The notes beneath the pieces are model-generated. The model was not told the origin of the DNA. It saw only the letters and a program-made list of their open reading frames with translations, and searched no databases. From NCBI GenBank assembly GCA_030544215.1, contig JARZZO010000011.1:5938001-6002000 (forward strand): a DNA stretch of 64,000 nt, written 5' to 3'. The position numbers and the translations under genes are program-made. Shown in pieces: positions 20,452 through 29,696 of the stretch. The stretch's first letter is position 1. Every line of letters begins with the position of its first letter. Origin of the DNA: Zantedeschia hybrid cultivar. Lineage: Eukaryota > Streptophyta > Magnoliopsida > Alismatales > Araceae.

Positions 20452-22929
20452 TCAGCCCTCGACGACCCTTTCCTCCTCCGCTTCGACGACGTTTCGTCCA
20501 GGAGAGGGAGAGGGGGACTCGACGATCTGCACAGCTTCACGAGCGGCAGTCTCCCCGGGGGCCTCCTCGGCAACCACGGCGTCGTCATCCGGAGCTGGAG
20601 ACGAGGCCCTCTCGGCCATAAGATCCCTCCACCAGGATAGAAGCTCCCTGGCCTCCTCGCCCATCGGTAGGGCGACCGCGGTCAAATCGACGCTCGGGCA
20701 GGCCCTCTCGGCGACAGCCAGCCCGAGGTCGAAGACCGAAGAAGACGCCAGCAGTTGAGCCTGGAGGATCTCTTCGGCGTAGTCCGGGCCGGCCTTGTAA
20801 TCGGCTACGGCCGAGTCCGCCGCCTCCTCCAGCTCCTGCTTCAGCGCCGATACCTCCTCGGCATGGCGGCGCTTGTCCGAAGCCCGCCGGGAGTCCTTGT
20901 CCTGGATCTGGGCCTTGAGGGCCCGGATCTCGGTCTGGGCCGCAGCGAGCTCACGCTCGGCCTTTTCCTTGGCCTCGGCAGAAGCACGGGCCTCTGCTGC
21001 CCTCTCCTCCAGCTGCGCCCGCGTCCGGGCGCTCGCGGTTGCGAGCCCATCGACTAAGGGCTCGATACGGGGCACCGCCTAGGTACCCTCACCCGAACCG
21101 GCCGGCTCCTCCTCGGCCTCCAGGAGCTTGAGTCGGAGCAGCTCCTGATGGTGCATCAGGACGCTACCCGTCACCGCAGCCTGCGGACCGAAAGCAGACA
21201 AGGGTCAGAGTAAATCAAGGAACTAAAGAAGAGCTAAGTCGAAGCACATTCAGGCTTCTTACTTGGACCGCCAACCGAGCGCTCATCGCCGCCAGGTCGG
21301 TGACCGAATGATCCTTCAGCTCTTCGAAAGCGGAAGGGAGAGTGAGGCTGCTGAGCAGACGGAGGCACGTCTGCGAGTCCTCCATACTCTCGTCCTTGTA
21401 CACCCCCGGCTCGGGGTGCCACCACTCGCGTTGCGCCCGGGGCGCCTGCGACCCGGCGCCTCCGTTATCGGCCCCTGCCGATACGGCCGGAGGGGAGTCG
21501 CCCCTCGGCGCCTCGGGAGACGCCAGCCTTGCGGCCCTTCGGGCCACGGCGCTCCTCCTGATCAGCGGAGCCGGCTCCGCCTCTTCGGCCTCCTTCGCCC
21601 GGGGGCGCTTCGACGCTCGGCCGCCCCTTCGAGCGGCGAACTTTGTCTTCTGCTCCCTCTCGAGAGCGGCAGCGGCAGCGCGGCCCTCGGCGGAGGCCGC
21701 AGTCCTTGGGACCCCGCCTCGGGTCCTCGGAGCTCCAACACCTCGGCCGGACCCGCCTGCTGCCTGCGAAGCCGGTGCCCGGCCTAGAACACGCTGGTCG
21801 GATATCCGGGCGAGGAGGGCGTCGAGTTCGGCCATTGCTGCAAGCAAGAAGAACAACGTGTTAGAAACAGAACGACGATCAAGTACAAATTCAAAGCCGA
21901 CTTACCCTCGGCCGAAACTTCATCAACCTCCTCGGCCGGAGGAGCTTCGGCCGGAGGAGCGGCAGCCCTTCCTCCACGGCCCTGTGGAGTCTCCCCGGGA
22001 GGAAGGTAGGGAAAGGCCCGCACCAGATCGGACCGAGGATCCGGCCATACCCCGGCATTCACCAGCCGCTCTGACGCGCTGAGGAGCCCCCAGATGTCGT
22101 ACGGGGCCATGACCTGGACATGGCCCACGAGAGTGCTCTGTACGGGGGTCAGAGCAGGAGGGTCCGAGAGGCCTGCGGCCAGCGGCGCCCATTCGGTGGG
22201 AAAGGGCCACACGCCCTTCTCGTTCTCCGGCAGGGAGATGAAGATGAACTTCCTCTTCCAACCGTGGATGGACGAGGGCTTCCCGGAGAATATGCTTCGG
22301 CCGACCCGAGGGACGAAGCAGTACCACTCGGACTTCCCCTGTCTTTGGATTTCAAAGAGGTAGCGGAAGACGTTGATAGAAGGGTTGATCCGTATACGAG
22401 CGAAAACGCTCAAAAAACCGTACACGGTGCGCCAAGAATTGGGAAAGAGCTGAGACAGGGCCAGCCCGTAGAAGCTGAGGAGGCTAATGACAAAGGTGGG
22501 AAGAGGAAGACGGAAGCCCGTCTCGAAGCTATCAACATAGATGGAGAAGGAGCCCGGGCGGAGAGTGTTGGCCCTGGTGGCGGAGTCAGGCCGATGAGGG
22601 GTCGTCCAGGAAGGAAGCTGGAAGTAAGAAATAAGGTTCCTCACCTCTACGTCCGAAAGGGCGCAGGATGCTTCCGAAGCAACGTCGGGACGACGGCGTC
22701 CCGAGATAGAAGCCCGGCCTGGGTCCCGGACTTCCTGAGTAGCCTCGGCCTCGGAAGCCTCGGCCCCGGAAGCCTCGGACCCCTCAGTCCCAGAGTTCTC
22801 AGGCTCTTCAGACATCGCGGAAGCAAGGGAATCCGAGGTAAAGGGATCTGACAGAGAAGATTTCGGAAAGTGGGAAGGAGTATACTCCTCGTCCGAAGGA
22901 GTAATCTCGCTGGAAGGACTCCGGACCAT
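20452..22929 (-). pseudogene. Antisense gene of the LTR element ('putative gypsy type transposon' family), one nonsense codon
   Basis: Three exons on the reverse strand, 22929-21906, 21837-21263 and 21180-20452, join in frame with clean GT-AG introns (GAGG|GTAAGT ... TTGCAG|CAATGG; CCAA|GTAAGA ... CCGCAG|GCTGCG). They total 2328 bp. Exon 1 holds the conserved domain: after an acidic, Ser-rich N-terminus come LISYFQLPSW, RLPLPTFVISLLSFYGLALS and WRTVYGFLSVFARI, characteristic of the Transposase_28 / putative gypsy type transposon family. Exon 2 is Ala/Arg-rich and exon 3 is a long coiled coil (AEARASAEAKEKAERELAAA). A TAG at 21079-21081 is the only in-frame stop and would cut off the coiled coil. 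The family's function is unknown. Homologous antisense ORFs occur in Grande/RIRE2-type elements. Confidence 0.8.
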
Positions 22930-23192
22930 AAGGCCGCGAAGGGGAGGAAGAAGGCCAAGGCTTACTCGCAGGAAGGGGGAGGAAATCTCTCCTGAGCCGA
23001 GCGCAGCTTCTCAGGCCACCCAGCTCCACCAGCGATGCACTCTGAGAAATGGAGATCCTCCCACGGTGGCCGGCGAGCTCGGACGAAGCCTTCAGGAAGC
23101 TGGCCTTCGCCGGAGAAGGAAGGAGAACTCGGGTGATCGCAGGGGAAACGCAAGCGCAACAGCAGGAAGAACAGTGCCCTGCTGAGGGCTTG

Positions 23193-23200
23193 TATTTATA
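23193..23200 (-). promoter_or_regulatory. Candidate TATA box for the antisense gene
   Basis: Read on the minus strand, the sequence is GGCTTATAAATACAAG, a good plant TATA context, about 265 bases upstream of the antisense ATG at 22929. It suggests that the antisense gene has its own promoter rather than depending on the LTR. Confidence 0.5.
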
Positions 23201-23790
23201 AGCCTCATCCGAAGCGCCTCCCGCCGAAGCCAACGGCCGAGATCATCCCTCTCGTCCCCTCGCTCCTCTCGGATGCCCGCTACGTGCACCGTCCTTCGAC
23301 AATGATGACGGGCCGGCTCCGGGACTTGCAGCAGAGCGATCAACGGCCGAGAGCGCTCCGACCCTTCGGCTAATCACCCGGATGCTCGCCACGTGTCCCG
23401 GTCCGCGTGCCAACGAAGGGAGCGGCGGCAATCCGAGTGGAGCCTCAGGCAGAGAGCCGAGGCGATCCGCGACCCACGAGCGGTCAGGATCCTTTTGTGT
23501 TTTTGACGGAGCGGCCGGATGCGCGACGCGTGTCCCGTGCTTCCTCGCGAGACGACGCCCATCCCGTCCATTTAATGAAGCCTGACACGAGTCAGAGGGC
23601 TCGGCCCTTCGGCTTCTGAGCTTTGAGCCTTCGTTGCCACTCCAAGCGAAGACCTAGCAACCGCATAGCCCTCGGCCGACCGAGGGCACCCTCTTCCCGG
23701 TGAAAAAAGAACAGAGCTTCGGGTAAGACACATGTGACGCTATTCTTCTGCCAGCTTTGGACTATACTCTCGCCATCTCAGAACTGAAGA

Positions 23791-23807
23791 AGACAAGAGT
23801 GGGGGGC
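23791..23807 (+). other. Polypurine tract of the LTR element
   Basis: AGACAAGAGTGGGGGGC ends four bases before the right LTR. The AGTGGGGGG core is typical of the plus-strand primer in plant Gypsy elements. Confidence 0.75.
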
Positions 23808-23811
23808 TATG

Positions 23812-24710
23812 TGATGAGGCAGAATCCGATTCGGCCCATTAAAACAAGCCCAAACCCCTTTCAGCCCAACATCAGCAGTACCAGGCCCTCCGGGAGCCTC
23901 CGGCCCATCAGCGGCCCAGCAGCCTTCGGCCCATAAGCGGCACCGTCGCTCCCAGCCCAACAGGCTTCATCCCGTCAGCGGCCCACCAGCCTACGGCCCG
24001 GGAGCAGCGCGGCAGCCCAAGGCCCAACAGGCTTCGGCCCATCAGCGGCCCAACCCCCTTCGGCCCGGTAGCCGAATCCGGCCCACTCCGATGGCGGATT
24101 AGGCACTATGGCGGTTTATCAGTAAGCCCTCATTTAGTCCTATATCGGCTGCCACCGTTAACCATCCGCTATCTTTTGCTATAAATACACCGCTATTTAT
24201 TGCCCAAAGGATGCTTCCTCAAGCCTCCGAGACCCTTAAAAGGACTACAGTCCGAAAAGCATTAAAGCTACTCTCTTTGCCTTCTGAATCGAATCTTCTT
24301 CAGGAGCTAACTTGACCGTCGGAGGGGGTTCCCCAGGGCTGAAGCCCGGGACTCCTGCTGACCGGTTTTCTTCTTCTTTCCCTCCTGCAGGAGCTCGGTT
24401 CGAATCATCGCCGACCTTCCCGAGTCGGTCTCGGCCGCCGACCTCAGACTCCTCTCCCTGGTCTCGACGCCGTGCGCCGGCTGCCCTTGCAACTGGGGAT
24501 CCTCGGCCTCGTGCCGCCCCTTCATCCGCCAGAGGAGCCTCGGCCCCGACTTCCCGGAGCGAGCCGGCCTTCGGACCTCTCGGCTCCGCCTCTGCGTCCT
24601 TCGTCTTCCGGATCTCCGTCGGGCCCCCGAACACCGATCCGACCCAACACCGGATCCATCTCTTCGGATTCCGGCTTCGGAATCCGGTCGTGATAGCTTC
24701 GGCTACATCA
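23812..24710 (+). repeat. Right LTR (899 bp)
   Basis: It starts TGATGAGGCAG and ends GGCTACATCA. It matches the left LTR with ~22 substitutions and no length change. It lies 264 bases upstream of the TATA box of OMT gene B. Confidence 0.95.
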
Positions 24711-25081
24711 ATATATCTGATCCAAACTATGCATCATTGTACACATCGATCATAGGATATAAATTCATGTGAACCTTTTTCCATTCGGAATGAGGGAATT
24801 ATTTTTTTTGAAAAACTCTCTACTCTGCACACAGCTGACAGTGTTCAATAGGTACGTAATTGTATTGAGAGGAAACTTCCTCCTCGCAGGTGATCTTAAT
24901 TAATCCCTTCTCTTACCCCACCATCTATTCCTTTGTATTTGGTCCCTACCCCCACCCATTGGCCAGTCGTTAGTATAAAGTAGAAGGAAAGACGAAGAAG
25001 AAGAGGAGGGGGGGAAGAGGAAGACGAGCCGCTGCGAAGTTAAGGGTGACAGATCAGTGAGAAGAGCGTTTGATTAATTCC
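24711..25081 (+). promoter_or_regulatory. Promoter and 5' UTR of OMT gene B
   Basis: It is homologous to 4720-4870 joined to 5205-5414 upstream of gene A, so about 330 bases of gene A's promoter are absent here. The TATA box TATAAAG is at 24974-24980, 108 bases before the ATG, and the 5' UTR is purine-rich (GAAGAAGAAGAGG). The upstream side is capped by the LTR element. Confidence 0.6.
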
Positions 25082-26826
25082 ATGGCAGGACAAGGATCCC
25101 AGGAGGAGCTGTTGAACGCGCAGACACGCGTATGGAGCTACGCCTTCGGCTGCACCAAGTCCTTGTCCCTCATGGTTGCCGTCCAACTCGGCATCCCCGA
25201 CGCCGTCCACCGCCACGGCGGCCCCATCCCCCTCTCCCTCTTGGCCTCCGCCGTGTGCGTCCCCGAGAGCAAGGTCCACGCCCTCCGCCGCCTCATGGGT
25301 ACTCTGGCTCACTCCGGTATCTTCCAGAGGGACGTCAAGCCCGGCGTCGACGGAGCGGAGGGGGTCGAAGAAGAAGCCTACTCGCCCACCATCTTCTCGA
25401 AGCAGCTGTTGAAGGACAACCCCACCTCCGCCGCGCCGTTCCTCCTCCTCACGGTGTACTCGCTGCACGTCACGATGTGGTACAGCATGGCGGCCTGGTT
25501 TCGCGAGGAGGGTCCGAAGCCCGCCTGCGGCTTTGAGACCGCCCACGGGGAGACCATGCTGGAGTCCCTCCGTCTGGTCCCGGAGCTCAACGACGTGCTC
25601 AACAGCGCCATGGCCTGCGACTCCCGGTGGGCGGTGGGTATGCTGGTCCGGGAACACCCGGAGGTCTTCCGGGGTGTGGCGTCCCTGGTGGACGTCGGGG
25701 GCGGCGACGGGACGTCGGCGAAGGCCATTAAGGAGGTGTTCCCGGAGATGAGGTACGCCGTGCTGGAGCAGCCCCACGTCGTAGCCGCCTCGCCGGCGAT
25801 CGACGGGGTAGAGTTCGTGGAGGGGGACATGTTCGAGCACGTCCCCCCGGCCGACGCTGTTCTTCTCAAGGTGACATACCATGGCTTGGTTTGTTGCATG
25901 CATGCACGCATTAATTTTCTGTTTATTCTGATACTCGTTATTTTGATTAATAAAATCCCATACAAGATTTTTAGATCTTTAAACCTCGACTCCGACATGA
26001 TATTATTAGTATGCCTGGCATGTATTTTTTGGCCAAAATACTATGAATTTCAACTGAAATGCCAAAGATATTCGGACATTTTGCGTATATATTTTTTACT
26101 TCACACGAAATTTCCAAGGCATATGCGGTAAGAGGTAGTGAGAAGTATGTATTTATGGAGAACGGTTCCTATCAGTGTACGTGAGGAGGGAAGTGGGTAA
26201 GTGCTGAGGGCGAAAGGGAAAGGGAATTTTTCAAGAAAACACTTCATAGGAATTAGAAAAACTCTTATGAGACTTTCTTGAAAATTTCTTCACTCTACTG
26301 ACTCTCATCCTCCCCTGCGCTCAGAGGATCCGAACTTATATTTACATTAATATAATAATTTATAAAAATCTATATATCAACATTTTAAATCTCGTTGCAT
26401 ACTTGTGTGTGAGATACTACACAAATCACTGGAAAAAAAATGGAAAAAGGAAAAGGCTTGATAGGGTGTGTGTGCATGGTGGATGCTGTTCTTGGGCGCG
26501 TCCGAAACACACAGTGGGTGCTGACAGCCTTCAACGACGAGGACTGCGTGCGGACACTGCGGCGGTGCAGGGAGGCGGTCACTCCGGCGAAGGACCGCGG
26601 AGGGAAGGTGATCATCATCGAGACGGTGGTGGGTCGCAGCGGCGGCGGCAACGACCACGAGGCCGTGGAGGTGCAGCGCCTGTTCGACCTGCACATGCTG
26701 GCGATCATGGATGGCGGGGAGCGGGACGAGGGGGATTGGCGCCGGCTCATCGCCGCTGCCGGCTTCAGTGCCTGCAAGATAACCCCGGCGTTGGGGCCGA
26801 GGTCGGTCATCGAGGCTTACCCGTGA
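25082..26826 (+). CDS. Plant O-methyltransferase gene B (catalytic His replaced)
   Basis: The exons are 25082-25870 and 26515-26826, with a 644-bp intron (CAAG|GTGACA ... ACACAG|TGGG). They encode 366 aa. It is very similar to gene A throughout, with the same dimerisation domain, SAM motif LVDVGGGDG near residue 202 and C-terminal RSVIEAYP. At the catalytic His position it has Thr267, followed by Ala268 and Phe269 (WVLTAFNDEDC), so both the His and the following Asp-Trp are lost. The neighbouring Glu residues are kept. The full-length open frame argues for a protein under constraint rather than a decaying copy. Reaction and substrate cannot be assigned. An LTR retrotransposon lies immediately upstream and could affect expression. 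The ATG sits in a strong context (TTCCATGG) with no upstream ATG, unlike gene A. Confidence 0.88.
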
Positions 26827-26946
26827 CTGCTGCCAAGCGATCCTCCTCTCCGGCGTGTTCTTCTCTATCAACAGCTAGCTTGCGGCATGTTGTCTATTCA
26901 GTCTTAGAAATATTTAGAGTCTTGTTAGTGGCAAGAATATGCACTT

Positions 26947-27200
26947 TCGTCTCTTTTTCACTCTCTGTTTACCCTGTATGGGAGTCTGGTTTGTGTCTGT
27001 TGTAATAAGAGTGACAGCAGTGTTATGTGTATGGACGTACTGTTCCACCGAACGAGTTGCAGATACTGCTCTGCTCGGTGCCCTGTTCATCTCTTTTTTG
27101 TTCTGTTTACATGCATGCGTGTCTGGTTTGTGTTTGTTTAAATAAGAGTGACAGTGGATGCAGTCGATGGACGTACTGGTCCACCGAACAAGTTGCAGTA
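26947..27200. repeat. Tandem duplication in the 3' flank of OMT gene B
   Basis: Two diverged copies (about 26947-27063 and 27088-27200) share TCTGGTTTGTGT, AATAAGAGTGACAG, GGACGTACTG and CCACCGAAC.AGTTGCAG. The other OMT copies have one version of this stretch (for example 2156-2260), so the duplication is specific to gene B. Confidence 0.8.
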
Positions 27201-29696
27201 GCCCAGTGTTTTTAAGCCATCCTGAGGAGGAATTCTAGTGCAAAACTTACGAGAAGGTTTTCTTTCATGGATTGGTTGAGAATATTCACTAGTATAATAT
27301 TACTATTCAATAGTATAATCTTAGTTTGATCAAAAAATAGTATAATCTTAGACAGTACATAGTACTTTTATCGGAGCTCTGGCAGACAGATCGAGCCTAC
27401 TTTAAAAAAATGATATTATTATAGTTAGATATAATACACAACTGAAGATCCCACAATGTAGCTAGCTAACCATACAAACACCGCATGATCTCTCAATTTC
27501 ATGTTGAAAGAACTACGTGTTATTATATATGCTTCTTTTAGCAAATGGTAGATATGGAAGAAAATAGGTAAAAATAAAGTATAAGCATATGCAAAAGAAT
27601 TAATACAATAAATGAACTAATAATTAACTACAACAACTACAGAGGAATGCTGTATCATGTTTTCGTAAAGTGTGATCATACTAGAAAGCCATCTTACCAT
27701 TTCTCTCGGAGGTTTCCTTTGAAAGTATTTCCGATAGAACAAGAAGCTGAAACAGCTTGAAGATGTACTAAAGTTGTTTCCAAATAAAACCGTCTAATAG
27801 AAAGATTGAACAGCTCCTGATAAGAAACAACATCTCACATTATTTTAGGTGTGATCTATTAATATTCCTCTAAAAGTTATCCCTATAGAAACAATCTTTT
27901 CATTAGATCTCCACAAGGCAGCTGAAACCGAGTGGAGCCGTCCACGACCCTGGTTTTTTTTTCTTCTTTTTCTTTTTCTTGGTATCAATCTTTGGAATGC
28001 GAACTAAGTCACCGGAATATCTTGTTATGTCCACAGGCTTCTTGGCTCTTGCAACCCTAATAGTACATGCTAGAGCCATTTAGAATTGACGGCGGAGCAT
28101 CAATGGTTGTGTTGTGTCCCGAGATTACAATCTTTACCTAACTCATTTGCAATTTATTCAGCAATGCGCAATCTAGTAAAGTAGTAGCCTTTATAATAGT
28201 TGTTAAAGCCAACTGTCCAACTACTTGGAGAGGTCCAACTCTTTGAGCAATCTAAGATCGTTCGTGTACGTATTTAACAAGAGGCGTCCAAATAAATATG
28301 ATACATATATATATATATATGGGTACTTGCCAAAATACGTGTACTTAAAACTCAATTTATTGTTTCTTTTCTGAGTTTGAACAATCAATTTATCTTAAAA
28401 TTTAAGTATAGGTTTTAGTATCTGGACTGATCTCTTATCCTCCCACCCTAACGCTTACCATACTTGTGGCCCATCTAAACATGTGGAAAGACATCATGTA
28501 TGGTTTTGCTGTTGTCGCTGTCATCGTCACCATAACCTTTATCTGATCAACTGAGTATAACACACATCAAGGTGATTTAGTGTCGTAAAATACTGTAAAA
28601 CATTATGATAATTATAGTTAAATACTATAAACCATTATAGATAACTGTAAAATAATGTTCTCCTTATATCTGGATTGTCATATACACTTATTTTTTGACA
28701 TATTTGAAATGCTGGAGATTGCTATATTTTAAAACTGATTGACCTTTAAAATTCTCTATTTAACTGATTTCAATTTTCCGTTCAATACTACCATAACCAA
28801 AATTGGAGATCTTAAATTTAGAAATTTTATTTTTGCTGGCTTTAAAACCAATGATTTCAAAACCGTTTTTACGGCATTTTACAACACACCAAACAAGGCC
28901 TTTAATGAATGATCTTGAACATTGGCAAAATTTTCCAGCTTTTAACGTCGAGCTTCCACAAGGTTGTGCCATCTAACCATGAAATGTCCTAATAGTCTGC
29001 CGACATCCACCGACGATTCCGCTCTTAAATGCACAGCCTCGTAAACCCAAGCATAACCCTCCAAAATTGTTCCGAGTCTTCAAAGAGACAAAACGTGCTC
29101 TTCTCTAGCACAACAATCCAAGACTATAACGCCTCCGAGGCCCTAAACAGTAACTGCATCCGCCATTTCCCCTCCTTTTTGTCAGCTCTTCAACCAGTTT
29201 GATGACGCTCGGAGGGGGTTTTTCGCACACACTAAGACACCGGGAGAAAACACCCTCTTCCCTGTTAAATGCCATCAACAGAACATCTTTTACAGTGCCT
29301 GTTACAGCTCTCCCTCTCCGGCTACGGGTTTTCCGTGGGAATCCCCATTCCACACATCTTTCCAATCACAAGAATGAAACAATGAAGGATATCACGCCCC
29401 TAATCATTCTGTTAGAGGGGATGCATGATTGGTGCAGGTTGGAGTAACTCTAGGCGTTGCACATTATTAATCATCAATTTCTTAATCGTCTTTGTCACGT
29501 TACAAGATAATTGCACAAACAAAGAAAATGGTGTGAAAACTTGCCTTCTCAGCTAGTGCACAGCACAAGCGGAAAACAGGTGGGGTCTTGACAACTTTAG
29601 TATAAGCCGGGATGGAGAGGATGCGAACTCGCTCTGTTAGCAGAGGGAATAAAACTGGACACTAGCACATGCATGGCCATCTTTCTTCAAAATTGC
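27201..29696. other. AT-rich intergenic region between the OMT array and the kinase gene
   Basis: I see no supported gene. It holds short AT microsatellites (about 28302-28320) and low-complexity T/C tracts near 27950. A GC-richer patch at 29105-29440 has a minus-strand frame that I do not recognise. The 3' UTR of the kinase gene is expected just left of 29697. Confidence 0.6.

Larger units (their letters stand above)
15506..24710 (+). mobile_element. Non-autonomous Gypsy LTR element with gag remnant and antisense gene
   Basis: The element is complete. Its two 899-bp LTRs start TGATGAGG and end TACATCA, with a PBS right after the left LTR and a purine tract right before the right one. The flanks are ATATG (15501-15505) and ATATA (24711-24715), a near-perfect 5-bp TSD. 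The paralogous empty site near 4700-4730 confirms the insertion. Inside, in order, are a short gag ORF, a tandem repeat array and a reverse-strand three-exon gene. No protease, RT, RNase H or integrase is visible. An antisense gene and repeats in the 3' half are known from Tat-lineage Gypsy elements (Grande, RIRE2). The layout fits a TR-GAG type non-autonomous element. The LTRs differ by about 22 substitutions (hand count) and no indels. Confidence 0.92.
12168..26826 (+). repeat. Segmental tandem duplication, copy 2
   Basis: This is a homologue of 1262-6683, expanded by a private 192-bp MITE (13150-13341) and a 9.2 kb LTR element (15506-24710). It lacks the SINE and the ~330-bp promoter segment found in copy 1. 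The left breakpoint lies inside intron-like sequence, which explains why the OMT last exon at 12645 has no exon 1 nearby. Confidence 0.85.

Noticed and set aside
20452..21075. Last exon of the antisense gene as an independent gene with its own start
   Set aside because: It has only a GTG at its open-frame start and joins in frame to the previous exon sequence apart from the TAG, so it is part of the same gene.
29105..29365. Minus-strand frame of 86 codons downstream of the kinase gene
   Set aside because: Not recognised, lies in the expected 3' flank, and no splice-linked neighbour exon was found.
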